From Salipaludibacillus neizhouensis (GTDB taxonomy: Bacteria; Bacillota; Bacilli; Bacillales; Salisediminibacteriaceae): a stretch of 64,000 bases of DNA. This document shows, piece after piece, positions 52,148 through 61,495 of the stretch. The notes under the pieces are model-generated. The model made no database searches, was not told where the DNA came from, and saw only the letters and a list, made by a program, of their open reading frames with translations. Position 1 is the first letter of the stretch. Each line of letters starts with the position of its first letter. The stretch lies in contig NZ_KZ614146.1 in the NCBI RefSeq assembly GCF_002886185.1, positions 1,410,930 through 1,474,929 on the forward strand, given 5' to 3'. The translations under genes and the position numbers were made by a program.

Positions 52148-53047
52148 ATGAGGATAATTCGATTTGAAGAGAAGGAATCAAAAAAAGTAGTATTAGCAGC
52201 TGTAACAGAAGGAGGTAAAATATATTCACTTCCGTATGCTAGTTTCATAGATGTAGTAAATGTAGCAACGACCAAAAGTGTTCAACCCCTTGAATTAATT
52301 AATGAGATTATTTTAGATACTCTACCGTTAAATTATTCTTTAGAAAAGTTAAATCTGTTAGTACCAATTGAGGCTCCAGAAGTTTGGGCTGCGGGAGTAA
52401 CGTATCAAAAAAGTAAGGAAGCTCGAAATCATGAAGCTACAAATGGAAAACTAGATGCAACTACCTTTTATGACAAGGTTTACGATGCAGAAAGACCTGA
52501 AATCTTTTTCAAGTCTACAAAGGAACGAACAATTGGTCCTAACAGCCAGTTATATTTAAGAAGTGATTCAAATTGGCAGATACCTGAGCCAGAATTAGGG
52601 CTGGTGCTTGACGGTAAGGGGGACATTCTAGGATATACGATAGGAAATGATATGAGTTGTCGTGATATTGAAGGTGAAAACCCGCTTTATTTACCGCAAG
52701 CAAAGGTATGGGCACGCTCTTGTTCCATTGGCCCAGCTATTCTTCTAGCAGAATCTGTAGAAGATCCTTATAACTTTGATATCATGTGCAAAATTTACCG
52801 TAACGAAGAGCTAGTAGTCGAAGGTTCTGCAAGTACTAGTCAACTTAAACGCAAGTTTGAAGAGTTGGCTGGTTTTTTAAAAAGAGATAATATCGTGTTT
52901 CCAGGTACGGTCTTGTTAACAGGAACATGTATTGTTCCTCCAAATGATTTTACTTTAAATGATGGAGATCAAATTGAAATTGAAATTTCTGGAATTGGGA
53001 AATTAACTAATTTAGTTAAAAGCCAGGTTGTTCAAATTGTAAGATAA
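52148..53047 (+). CDS. FAH-family 2-keto-3-deoxy-pentonate (KDA) dehydratase-like
   Basis: This 299-residue FAH-fold protein begins its catalytic part with WAAGVTYQKSKEARNHE, then PEIFFKST, PEPELGLVLD (metal-binding Glu pair) and GNDMSCRDIEGENPLYLPQAK. This pattern fits 2-keto-3-deoxy-D-arabinonate dehydratase and related enzymes, which make 2-oxoglutarate semialdehyde from a C5 keto-deoxy acid. The aldehyde dehydrogenase encoded next is the expected following step, which strengthens the call. TGGAGG precedes the ATG. Confidence 0.8.
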   Translation: MRIIRFEEKESKKVVLAAVTEGGKIYSLPYASFIDVVNVATTKSVQPLELINEIILDTLPLNYSLEKLNLLVPIEAPEVWAAGVTYQKSKEARNHEATNGKLDATTFYDKVYDAERPEIFFKSTKERTIGPNSQLYLRSDSNWQIPEPELGLVLDGKGDILGYTIGNDMSCRDIEGENPLYLPQAKVWARSCSIGPAILLAESVEDPYNFDIMCKIYRNEELVVEGSASTSQLKRKFEELAGFLKRDNIVFPGTVLLTGTCIVPPNDFTLNDGDQIEIEISGIGKLTNLVKSQVVQIVR

Positions 53048-53096
53048 AAGGTAAAATTTTACGAAAATTGAAAACAAATTCTAGGAGGAATTTTTT

Positions 53097-54563
53097 ATGG
53101 TAATAAAAACAGAAGCTACTACATTTTTAAATTTTGTGAACGGTTCGTGGGTCAAAGCATCGAGCTCAGAAGTAGAGGCAAGTATTAATCCAGCTAATCA
53201 TAATGAAATTGTAGGGTATGTACAGAAATCATCTCTTGAAGACTTGAATACTGCAGTTGAAGCTGCCAAAAAAGCTCAAAAACCATGGGGAAAACTTTCC
53301 GGTGCAGAGAGAGGGGATTATTTATACAAAGTTGCTGATATTCTCGAAAAAAACATAGAACAAATAGCTGAAACAATGACAAAGGAAATGGGTAAAACCT
53401 TACCGGAAGCAAAAGGTGAAACCGCCCGTGGAGTTGCAATCTTAAGGTACTATGCAGGAGAAGGTATGAGAAAGGTTGGGGATGTTATTCCTTCTACTGA
53501 CAGTGAAGCACTACTGTTTACAACACGTACTCCTCTAGGAGTGGTAGGCGTTATTACTCCATGGAACTTTCCAGTAGCTATCCCAATTTGGAAAATGGCA
53601 CCGGCATTAGCATATGGGAATACGGTGTTGATAAAACCTGCTGGAGAAACATCGGTAACTGCAGCGAAAGTAATGGAATGTTTTGCTGAAGCAGGATTAC
53701 CAGAAGGTGTTATAAACATGGTAACCGGTTCAGGTACGGTAATCGGTCAAGGGATTATTAATCATGAGGATATTAATGGAATTACATTCACAGGCTCTGA
53801 TAGTGTGGGAAAACTAGTTGGTCAAGGGGCATTAGCTCGAGGTGCAAAATATCAATTAGAAATGGGTGGTAAAAACCCAGTTATTGTTACTGACGATGCC
53901 GATATTGACTTAGCTGTTGAAGCGACAATTAGCGGAGGACTTCGATCCACGGGGCAAAAATGTACGGCAACAAGCCGTGTTATCGTACAAAGTGCCGTAT
54001 ACGAAGAATTCAAAGAAAAATTAGTCTCAAGAGTAAAAGAGTTAAAAGTAGGTGACGGCTTACATGAAGAAACGTGGATGGGACCTTGTGCAAGTGAGGC
54101 GCAAATGAATACAGTTCTTTCTTATATTGAGAAAGGTAAAGAAGAAGGGGCAACTCTTCTCTACGGTGGAAATAAACACGAAGAAAAAGGATTAGAAAAT
54201 GGATTCTATGTGCAGCCAACATTGTTTGATAATGTCAAAAATGACATGACTATTGCTCAAGAAGAAATTTTTGGGCCAGTATTAGCTTTAATTAAAGTTG
54301 ATACATTAGAAGAAGCTGTTCAAGTAGCTAATGATTCAAAATTTGGCCTAAGTGCATCGATCTTTACAAGAAATATATCTAATATGCTTTCCTTTATCAA
54401 AGATATGGATGCAGGTCTTGTTCGTATTAATGCTGAGAGTGCTGGTGTTGAACTCCAAGCTCCATTTGGTGGAATGAAACAGTCTAGCTCGCATTCGAGA
54501 GAACAAGGTCAAGCAGCTATTGAATTCTTTACTTCTATTAAAACCGTATTTGTAAAATCATAG
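53097..54563 (+). CDS. Aldehyde dehydrogenase, 2-oxoglutarate-semialdehyde type
   Basis: The 488-residue enzyme has the ALDH active site: Glu in LEMGGKNP and Cys in GQKCTATS, with the cofactor region [10 protein letters not shown]. It resembles 2,5-dioxovalerate (2-oxoglutarate semialdehyde) dehydrogenases of non-phosphorylative pentose and aldarate pathways. Placed directly after the KDA-dehydratase-like gene, it would complete conversion to 2-oxoglutarate. AGGAGG precedes the ATG. Confidence 0.85.
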   Translation: MVIKTEATTFLNFVNGSWVKASSSEVEASINPANHNEIVGYVQKSSLEDLNTAVEAAKKAQKPWGKLSGAERGDYLYKVADILEKNIEQIAETMTKEMGKTLPEAKGETARGVAILRYYAGEGMRKVGDVIPSTDSEALLFTTRTPLGVVGVITPWNFPVAIPIWKMAPALAYGNTVLIKPAGETSVTAAKVMECFAEAGLPEGVINMVTGSGTVIGQGIINHEDINGITFTGSDSVGKLVGQGALARGAKYQLEMGGKNPVIVTDDADIDLAVEATISGGLRSTGQKCTATSRVIVQSAVYEEFKEKLVSRVKELKVGDGLHEETWMGPCASEAQMNTVLSYIEKGKEEGATLLYGGNKHEEKGLENGFYVQPTLFDNVKNDMTIAQEEIFGPVLALIKVDTLEEAVQVANDSKFGLSASIFTRNISNMLSFIKDMDAGLVRINAESAGVELQAPFGGMKQSSSHSREQGQAAIEFFTSIKTVFVKS

Positions 54564-54655
54564 TATTTTTATAGAATAATAATACAAATGAAAGGTACTC
54601 CGATCCCAGGCTATCTAATGGTATGTAATTAATTAATCAGAAAGAAGAGGATAAT

Positions 54656-55426
54656 TTGAGACTTAAGAATAAAGTCGCCTTAGTAACCGGAGCAGGATCA
54701 GGAATAGGGAAAGAAACCGCACTAACATTTGCTAAAGAAGGTGCATTCGTTATTATTGCAGATATAAATGAAGTGATGAGTTATGAGACTGTCCAAGAAA
54801 TTGAAGCGATAAGTGGAAAATCATTTTTTGTAAAAGTTAATGTTACAAATGAAGACAGTATCAAAAATATGGTTAAAGAGGTTCAAGAAAAATGTGGAAA
54901 GATTGATATCTTATTTAATAATGCTGGGATAAGTGGTGTAGGTCAATTACATGAGATAGAACGAGAAACGTGGCAAAAAGTACTTGACGTTAATGTCACG
55001 GGAGTTTTTTTAGTTTCAAAAGCGGTCTTGCCTATCATGATGGATCAAAACAGCGGTTCAATAATTAATATGTCTTCTTGTATTGCAGAAATAGGTTTGG
55101 CTAACAGGGCTTCTTATGCTGCAAGTAAAGGAGCTGTTCTATCTTTAACGAAGTCGATGCAAGTTGACTATGCTAAATATAATATTAGAGTAAATGCTTT
55201 AATGCCAGGAACTATTTATACGCCATTTGTGGAAGACTATTTATCGAGAGAACCTAACCGTAATGCCGCAATTGCAAAGATAAAAGATAGACAGTTAAGT
55301 GGTGACTTAGGTAAACCAATTGACGTAGCGTATGCTGCACTATATTTAGCCTCTGATGAATCTAAATTTATGATGGGAACACCATTTGTAATAGATGGAG
55401 GAGTAGTTAACGGGAAGTCTAGCTGA
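54656..55426 (+). CDS. SDR oxidoreductase, 2-keto-3-deoxy-acid 4-dehydrogenase candidate
   Basis: The 256-residue short-chain dehydrogenase has TGAGSGIG, NNAGISG, the Ser region NMSSCIAEIG and YAASK. It is similar to 2-keto-3-deoxy-L-fuconate dehydrogenases, which make 2,4-diketo-3-deoxy acids. The following gene encodes a hydrolase that would split such products, so the two should form one branch. TTG 54656 follows AGAGG at five bases. Confidence 0.82.
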   Translation: MRLKNKVALVTGAGSGIGKETALTFAKEGAFVIIADINEVMSYETVQEIEAISGKSFFVKVNVTNEDSIKNMVKEVQEKCGKIDILFNNAGISGVGQLHEIERETWQKVLDVNVTGVFLVSKAVLPIMMDQNSGSIINMSSCIAEIGLANRASYAASKGAVLSLTKSMQVDYAKYNIRVNALMPGTIYTPFVEDYLSREPNRNAAIAKIKDRQLSGDLGKPIDVAYAALYLASDESKFMMGTPFVIDGGVVNGKSS

Positions 55427-55488
55427 AGGAGCTCTTACCACTATTACAAAGGATGTTAAGACTATATTAATACATGGAGGCTTCTTAT

Positions 55489-56379
55489 ATGAAATTGCTT
55501 ACGTTTTATGAAAAAGGAGAGTTGAAATTAGGAGCTAAGACAGAAGCAGGGATATTGAATATTGAAAAGGCCGCAACTTATTTCAATATGGAAGTGGTTA
55601 CTTCTTTTGAGGATGTGATTGGTAATGAAGGGGCTATCGAAGCTTTTGAATCTTTAATAGAATTAGCTATCGAGAATAAATCTAAGCAATTAATTTTAGA
55701 TGAGGAAAGTATAGTTTTTGGCCCTTCAATGCCGAAGCCTGGAAAAATAGTTTGTGTGGGGTTAAACTATCAAAAACATGCAATAGAATCAAATATGCCA
55801 TTTCCTGAATATCCAATTTTATTTAATAAATTTGATAATGCAATTGCAGCACATAATGAAATTATAAACCTACCAATTAATTCAGATGAAATCGATTATG
55901 AGGCTGAGCTTGCTATCGTAATTGGGAAAAAAGCAAAGCGAGTAAAAAAAGAAGAAGCATTAAATTATGTGTTTGGCTATTGTAATGCAAATGACTTATC
56001 ATCTAGAGATTTACAGTTCCGTACAAATCAGTGGTTATTAGGTAAAACTTGTGATGGATTTAGTCCACTGGGTCCCTATTTAGTCACAAGTGAAGAAGTT
56101 GGAGATCCGAACGACCTATCGATTAAGACTACTGTTAATGGTGAAATGCGGCAAAATTCTAATACATCAGATATGATTTTTAAGTGTGATGAAATTGTTA
56201 GTTATATTTCCGAGTATATGACCTTGAGTCCAGGTGATATTATTTTAACAGGCACTCCTGCCGGGGTGGTTTTTGGATTACCAGAAGATAAAAGAGTGTA
56301 TTTACAAGACGGTGATGAAGTGACAATTAATATAGAGAAATTAGGAAAGCTTACTAATACATTTAAAAAAGAAGTATAA
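55489..56379 (+). CDS. FAH-family 2,4-diketo-3-deoxy acid hydrolase-like
   Basis: The 296-residue protein is a fumarylacetoacetate-hydrolase-fold enzyme: VCVGLNYQKHAIESN, PILFNKFDNAI, DYEAELAIVIGKKA (metal Glu residues), GYCNANDLSSRDLQ and LTGTPAGVVFG. It resembles 2,4-diketo-3-deoxy-L-fuconate or -rhamnonate hydrolases, which yield pyruvate and L-lactate (or glycolate from pentonates). ATG 55489 has GGAGG eight bases upstream; the ATG at 55474 overlaps that site. It is the last gene of cluster 2, 22 bases before a family B repeat that can act as terminator. Confidence 0.82.
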   Translation: MKLLTFYEKGELKLGAKTEAGILNIEKAATYFNMEVVTSFEDVIGNEGAIEAFESLIELAIENKSKQLILDEESIVFGPSMPKPGKIVCVGLNYQKHAIESNMPFPEYPILFNKFDNAIAAHNEIINLPINSDEIDYEAELAIVIGKKAKRVKKEEALNYVFGYCNANDLSSRDLQFRTNQWLLGKTCDGFSPLGPYLVTSEEVGDPNDLSIKTTVNGEMRQNSNTSDMIFKCDEIVSYISEYMTLSPGDIILTGTPAGVVFGLPEDKRVYLQDGDEVTINIEKLGKLTNTFKKEV

Positions 56380-56401
56380 TACGAATGAATTTCATAAATA
56401 A

Positions 56402-56463
56402 GACCTGGTGCCTGCCCCCGACCACTGTAAAACATTACAGTAGTGGGGCCAGGCACTTTTTTT
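56402..56463 (+). repeat. Dispersed hairpin repeat, family B, acting as cluster 2 terminator
   Basis: GTGCCTGCCCC, CCACTGTAA and their complements TTACAGTAGTGG and GGGCCAGGCAC form a long stem followed by eight T. It is well placed to end cluster 2 transcription. Confidence 0.8.
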
Positions 56464-56692
56464 CCATTTTCAATCTATTTCTTTCTAGTGTGGGTTTGCT
56501 CTCTTCACATAAAAACATCTTCACTATTTCTACTTTGTAATCTTCTCGAAATTGCAAGCCCAACAGGGGCAAATGTCAAAAGAAGGATCATTATATTCAT
56601 CATATGCAGGTTCGGCTAACTTACATATTAATATGTTCAAAACTAAAATCTGCCGCTATACTAATATTTAGTGAAAGACTAATTGGTAGGAA
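56432..56692 (+). repeat. Right copy of about 260-bp direct repeat flanking sugar-acid cluster 2
   Basis: Same orientation as 44052-44320. It carries the same minus-strand relic of a small Cys-rich protein (AYDEYNDPSFDICPC). It lacks the family A palindrome found beside the left copy. Confidence 0.85.
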
Positions 56693-56765
56693 GAATATCA
56701 TCATTATAATGGTATACTATGGTAAATTAATACAGGGATTTTTCCATTAAAAAGGAGTTTGTTAG

Positions 56766-57722
56766 ATGACGAGTTATCATTTAAATTATGAAACTGTGAA
56801 AAGCAAGATCTTGCCGTCGATTTCCCTTAGCTTAAATGAATCACAAACTACTGCGATTTACAGTGATACAGATATGCAGGCGGAGTTCATAGATACACTT
56901 CTTAGTAATGGAGATATTACCGTGTTTGATCAGAAGGAAGGATTATATGATCGTTTGACGGTAGTTGATAATGTTACTTTTTATCATAAATGGTTCGGTT
57001 GTTCGATACCATTGCCTGAAATTCTTGTGATGTTCGAGCTGCAAATGTTTGCCACATAGCCTTTGCGGAAGTGCTCGCCGTCTGAAATTGCTCGTGTATA
57101 CTATGCAAAATACTTTATGTCGGATACGTATCCAATGGTATTTCAAGAGCCGATTCATGGTGTCGATATCAAGACGATCAATATCTTTATCAGCATGCTA
57201 AAAAAGATAACAGACAATAAGGTACCAGCACTTATTTTAGTCTCCAATATTGAACATGCTCTGCTTCTTAGCGATGTTGCCTATAGGTTACGGGAAAATG
57301 GATTGCAGGAGATTGAAGTAGATAACGGGGAGAAGGATGAGAGTGCACCTGATGCTGAAACAGTTTCTACATTATCAACAGCAAAGTTATTTAAGATTCC
57401 TGCCAAGATAGATGATAAAGTCATTTTGTTCGACCCGATGGAAATTGATTATATCGAAAGCCAGGAGGGAAAGGCCATGATTGTCGTAAATCATGAATCT
57501 TTTTCACTCGATTCGACGTTGGCTGAAATAGAGAAAAAATTAGAGGTATATGGTTTTTATCGGTGTCACCGATCATACATCGTCAATTTGCAAAAAGTAC
57601 GTGAGATCATTACATGGTCAAAAAATACATACTCACTCCGGATTGATAACCAACCCAAGTCAACCATTCCATTAGCTCGGACAAAAATGCAAGGTATCCA
57701 GGATATGTTTAACCTGAAATAA
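56766..57722 (+). pseudogene. LytTR regulator with ABC-like N-terminus, interrupted by an amber codon
   Basis: The first 97 codons form an ABC-ATPase-like domain without clear nucleotide-binding motifs (SISLSLNESQTTAIYSDTD, GLYDRLTVVDNV). TAG at 57057-57059 stops translation. The same frame continues directly with LRKCSPSEIARVYYAKYFM, the rest of that domain, and then a LytTR DNA-binding domain (DYIESQEGKAM ... GFYRCHRSYIVNLQKV). Normal family members are one protein of about 310-320 residues that regulates the adjacent ABC genes. The stop may be a true nonsense mutation, a sequence error or rarely read through. AAGGAG precedes the ATG. An internal restart at TTG 57063 lacks a ribosome site. 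Confidence 0.82.
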
Positions 57723-57884
57723 GTACCGTTCAGCTTTTACTTGGAACAAAGCTCCTTTTGCGATATCCATTCATCAAGAAATGGGTACATTTTAGCTTCC
57801 TTTTGGTACATCTTGCTTTGATATTACTGCATTCACAAGCAATACAGGATACGATATGCAGAGATCACAAAAGGAGGAGTTCAG

Positions 57885-58733
57885 TTGGAAAATGCAATTA
57901 AAGTTACGGAGTTAAGAAAGGTTTTCGATCACCATGTCGCCATTGAAGATATCAGTTTCTCTGTGAAGCCCGGAGAAATTTTTGGTTTGTTGGGACCGAG
58001 TGGATCAGGTAAAACAACAACGATCAAAATCTTAACAGGAGAGCTTGGCCAAACAGCGGGTGACGTCAACGTATTAGATATAAGTGCTCCATTATTTAGA
58101 ACTGCTGATTTTAAATCTAAAATTGGGATACTATCCGATAATAGTACGTTGTATGAACGTCTAACCGTGTATGATAATTTGAAATTGTTTTGTAAGTTGT
58201 ATGATGCACCATTAGAACAAATTGATGTCATGCTGGATCAAGTAAATTTGAAAGAGGCACGCAGCAAAGTCGTGTCTAAATTATCAAAAGGGATGAAGCA
58301 GCGTGTTCTGCTGGCAAAAGCGCTTATTCATAAACCTGACCTTGTATTTTTAGATGAACCTACTTCGGCTTTGGACCCTGGGAATATGGCACATATCCAT
58401 CGTGGGCTGCAGAAGCTGAATGATGCAGGGACGACTATATTTATAACCACTCATGATATGGAGGAAGCAACAGAATTATGTGATCGTGTTGCTTTTTTAG
58501 ACAACGGTAAAATACAGGAATTGGGCAGCCCGGCTGAGCTCCGGTATAAATACTCCACCCACGCCTTTCATATTGAAACATTTGAGAATGAACGACTGGT
58601 GATGGCAAATGAGGCCGGGAGTGCGGATAAAATCAGGGATCTAATTGCAAACGGAAAATTAAAATCCATCCAATCGGATCATCCCACACTCGGTCAGGTC
58701 TTTTTAAAAATAACCGGAAAGGAGCTGGCATAA
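57885..58733 (+). CDS. ABC transporter ATP-binding protein
   Basis: The 282-residue ATPase shows Walker A GPSGSGKTT, a signature with LSKGMKQRV in place of the classical LSGGQ, Walker B LVFLDEPTSALD and the switch His in TTHDMEEA. It is of the drug or antimicrobial-export type (ABC-2). The TTG start follows AAAGGAGG. It shares one base with the permease start, forming a two-gene exporter under probable control of the preceding LytTR regulator. Confidence 0.9.
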   Translation: MENAIKVTELRKVFDHHVAIEDISFSVKPGEIFGLLGPSGSGKTTTIKILTGELGQTAGDVNVLDISAPLFRTADFKSKIGILSDNSTLYERLTVYDNLKLFCKLYDAPLEQIDVMLDQVNLKEARSKVVSKLSKGMKQRVLLAKALIHKPDLVFLDEPTSALDPGNMAHIHRGLQKLNDAGTTIFITTHDMEEATELCDRVAFLDNGKIQELGSPAELRYKYSTHAFHIETFENERLVMANEAGSADKIRDLIANGKLKSIQSDHPTLGQVFLKITGKELA

Positions 58734-59428
58734 TGAACACACAACGAATAGGCGCCATTTTTGAAAAAGACTTAAAAGATTTTATGAAGAACATGATGCT
58801 TTTGACGATGCCAATCATCCCTATTATACTGGCGCTAATTTACAGTCGTTTAGGCGGAGATGAAGGACTCCCGATCTCGATGTTATATTTAATTGTCGGG
58901 GTCACCTTTTCTTCTGTAACATCAAGCTGCATGATGACGATGATGGCGGAAGAAAATGAGAAGAAAACATTACGAGGACTTATGCTGTCACCTGCCTCTT
59001 TTATGGACATCATTGTTGGTAAAAGTCTTGTAGTCGGGCTCATGACTTTCATAGCTTTAGCTATTTCTCTGCTCCTCGTTGGCATGAAACCTTTCCTGAA
59101 TGTTCAGGCAATCATTGGGTTAATCTTATTATTTCTTTTCTTTTTATTCCTTGGGATTGGCATCGGATTATTCACAAAGTCGGTTGCCTCAACCTCTGCC
59201 TACTTAATGCCGGTAATGTTTCTGTTTGGATTCACACCGATGATTGATTTCCTCGGCCTTGGAGAAGACAGTATTGCGATTACGGTAGCAGAGTTATTTC
59301 CCTTAATGCAGTTAATAATCATGCATGAAACCAATTCCTGGGTGCCAATAGGTATTGTTGCGATTTGGACGATTGCCGCAGCAGCATTCACTTATATCTG
59401 TTTTAAAAAGGAAAGAACCGATGACTGA
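58733..59428 (+). CDS. ABC-2 type transporter permease
   Basis: The 231-residue protein has six hydrophobic helices and a short cytoplasmic start (RIGAIFEKDLKDFMKN), typical of ABC-2 permeases. EENEKKTLRGLMLSPAS is the usual loop motif. It pairs with the ATPase encoded just upstream, with overlapping stop and start codons. The exported substrate is unknown; small hydrophobic or peptide antimicrobials are typical for LytTR-linked exporters. Confidence 0.87.
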   Translation: MNTQRIGAIFEKDLKDFMKNMMLLTMPIIPIILALIYSRLGGDEGLPISMLYLIVGVTFSSVTSSCMMTMMAEENEKKTLRGLMLSPASFMDIIVGKSLVVGLMTFIALAISLLLVGMKPFLNVQAIIGLILLFLFFLFLGIGIGLFTKSVASTSAYLMPVMFLFGFTPMIDFLGLGEDSIAITVAELFPLMQLIIMHETNSWVPIGIVAIWTIAAAAFTYICFKKERTDD

Positions 59429-59436
59429 TGCAGGGT

Positions 59437-59461
59437 GATGCAGGGGACGGTTCTCTGCATC
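59437..59461. repeat. Dispersed palindrome, family C
   Basis: gatgcaggggacggttctct then gcatc; the arms changed together relative to the other copies (GATGC/GCATC for GAAGC/GCTTC), which keeps pairing. It lies just after the ABC permease stop. Confidence 0.75.
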
Positions 59462-59630
59462 GCTTCCATACACGATGATAATGGAAGTGCAGAGGCCTCC
59501 TATGAAATATTTCTTCAAAACAGCGATTCTTTCTAAATTGCTATTTTGAATGAGCATTGCCTGGCACGACCCGAATTTTGTTATATTTTATCGATAGATT
59601 AGAGAATTAATAGCACTTAATTAGCAATGT

Positions 59631-59790
59631 TATGACACTGAGAATACTTAGCTGTCTGAATAAGATAAGCATCTAATAATGTATTATCCTGATTTTGGGA
59701 TAAGGGATTTTTCGATGCCTACTGAATAAGAACTAAATAAGTTAAAGATAAAGATCAATATCTCCTGGTGATGAGCATTATCGTCGCAAG
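59631..59790 (+). repeat. Dispersed repeat of unknown type, copy 2
   Basis: Shares ordered pieces with 14603-14690, with extra DNA inside. Unexplained. Confidence 0.45.
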
Positions 59791-60146
59791 GGGATTTTTT
59801 AAGTTTGAAATAAATTATTCGAGAATAAAAGACGGTAATGCCGTTACAACTTGAAAACATTTCCAATAAATTTCAAACGGGATAAAGGACGAGGTCATTT
59901 AAGGTTTGGAAGAGTCGTTTTGATAGCACTATGACTGGAGTTGGACAGAGTTTAAAAACCAAGTATATTATTGTATACTGTGAAGTAGTAACTAAATTTC
60001 ATCTAAGATTATTGGAAAAACTTCACAAGGATATTAAAGGTAGTTCAACAATTGGGCGTAATTTTCGTAGTGAATGACCTCATTATCTAGATTAATGTTG
60101 GTTTGTTGCTTTATTAGATTTTTATTTAAAATTAATGAGTAATTAT

Positions 60147-60172
60147 GTTTATTTACTACTTAAAAAAGGTAT
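60147..60172 (+). promoter_or_regulatory. Possible sigma-B promoter of the STAS gene
   Basis: GTTTAT, a 14-base spacer and AGGTAT resemble the sigma-B consensus (GTTTAA, 12-15 bases, GGGTAT). A stress-sensor gene under sigma-B control would be natural, but the match is imperfect. Confidence 0.4.
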
Positions 60173-60285
60173 TTACTAATGACACTTGTATAATTTCGAT
60201 TATTATCAAGCAAGGAGAAAGTAATACACATTGATACTGCACATTCTAGTTTATTTACTATTAAAAAAGTGGTGGGGGAATTAAA

Positions 60286-61113
60286 GTGAATATTTATTTA
60301 GAATCTTCATCTGAATTAAGAAAATTTTTCAAGGCTAATAAGAATAATTTTGAATCTACTTTGTTGGATGAAGCAGTAAACGTTAAAAATAAGATCAATC
60401 AAATTCTGACAATCGGTAATATAGATTTAGTTAATAATGCACATCAGTTAACTGTTTACATTATTAATAATGAAGATAATGAACTAAAACTATTTGCGAA
60501 AAAGGAAGGGATAGCCTGGGCAACATATTCTATGGAATTAACTTTTAAGCTGGAATGGATACAAGCTATTCGTAGAACTTTATGGATTTTTATACATAAG
60601 TATTTTGATCTTTCAAATCAATATAATATGAACGATTTTTTTAATCTAGAAGCAGAGATAAATAATAAAGTAGACATTTTTTTAAATGCATTTTTTATTA
60701 GTTACTCTACATACAAGGATTCACTGATTAATGCACAAAAAAAGTTAGTCGAAAATTTATCGGTTCCAATTATTCCGATAAATAGTAATATTAGTATATT
60801 GCCATTGATTGGATCAATTGATGGCAATCGTATTGAGATTCTAAAGGAAAAAGTATTAGGAGAGGTATCAGGTTTACGAATTCAAACGTTAATAATGGAT
60901 CTTTCAGGTATCGCTAATATGGAAGAAGAAGTTATCTATGAATTTTTGAAAGTTATTGATGGTATCTCATTAATGGGATGCTCAACTGTATTAACAGGAT
61001 TACGAAAGGAACTAGCAAAAGATATTACGGAATTGGGAATTAAATTCAGTCCAGAAACTAAGAAGTTAGGAACTTTGCAACAAGCACTAGATGAATACCT
61101 AAAACACGACTAA
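60286..61113 (+). CDS. RsbR-like stressosome protein with STAS domain
   Basis: The 275-residue protein has an N-terminal helical domain of the RsbR type (non-haem-globin-like, about 1-150) and a C-terminal STAS domain: ENLSVPIIPI, LPLIGSIDGNRIEIL, LIMDLSGIANMEEEV and GCSTVLTGLRKELAKDI. RsbR proteins build the stressosome that controls sigma-B activity. The two phospho-threonines known in RsbRA (in the IDT and VDT segments) are Gly (IDG) and Glu (MEE) here. GTG start at 60286 follows GGGGG. No RsbS, RsbT or other stressosome gene is nearby. Confidence 0.83.
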   Translation: MNIYLESSSELRKFFKANKNNFESTLLDEAVNVKNKINQILTIGNIDLVNNAHQLTVYIINNEDNELKLFAKKEGIAWATYSMELTFKLEWIQAIRRTLWIFIHKYFDLSNQYNMNDFFNLEAEINNKVDIFLNAFFISYSTYKDSLINAQKKLVENLSVPIIPINSNISILPLIGSIDGNRIEILKEKVLGEVSGLRIQTLIMDLSGIANMEEEVIYEFLKVIDGISLMGCSTVLTGLRKELAKDITELGIKFSPETKKLGTLQQALDEYLKHD

Positions 61114-61495
61114 AACAGCTAAACTTTAAGTCGGATATATGTGTTTAAATCAAAAAATTTAAAAGTTAATCAAATGGACGCAATCATAAGGTAAAATGGT
61201 TGCGTTTTTTTAGTAGAACCGTTAACTATTGGGGATTGACAAAATAGTTAACACACATATTTCTAAATAATCGTTAATTAAATTAGTTCTATCTATGCGA
61301 TAAATTAACAAAAATATATACTTCTTCCAATTGTATATTTTTAATAAAGGCTCTGTTAAAGGTAAATGTTGATTTTTGATAACTGATTGACTTCTTGATT
61401 TTATCAACATAAGAACAAACATTCGGGGGCCGTATCTATATTCAATATGTTGTTTTCTTATACCAATTTAATCCTAATGTATAGCAGAGAGGTGA
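61114..61495. other. 382-base intergenic stretch
   Basis: It begins with a terminator-like hairpin (61175-61213). The rest is AT-rich without a recognised gene. Confidence 0.5.
61175..61213 (+). terminator. Terminator of the STAS gene
   Basis: ACGCAATCAT and ATGGTTGCGT arms (one mismatch) are followed by TTTTTT. Confidence 0.75.

Larger units (their letters stand above)
59429..60285. other. 857-base intergenic stretch
   Basis: It contains a family C repeat (59437-59461), a partial family A arm (59555-59572), the second copy of the dispersed repeat at 59631-59790, and a possible sigma-B promoter (60147-60172). No gene is recognised; short frames here have no ribosome sites. Confidence 0.5.
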
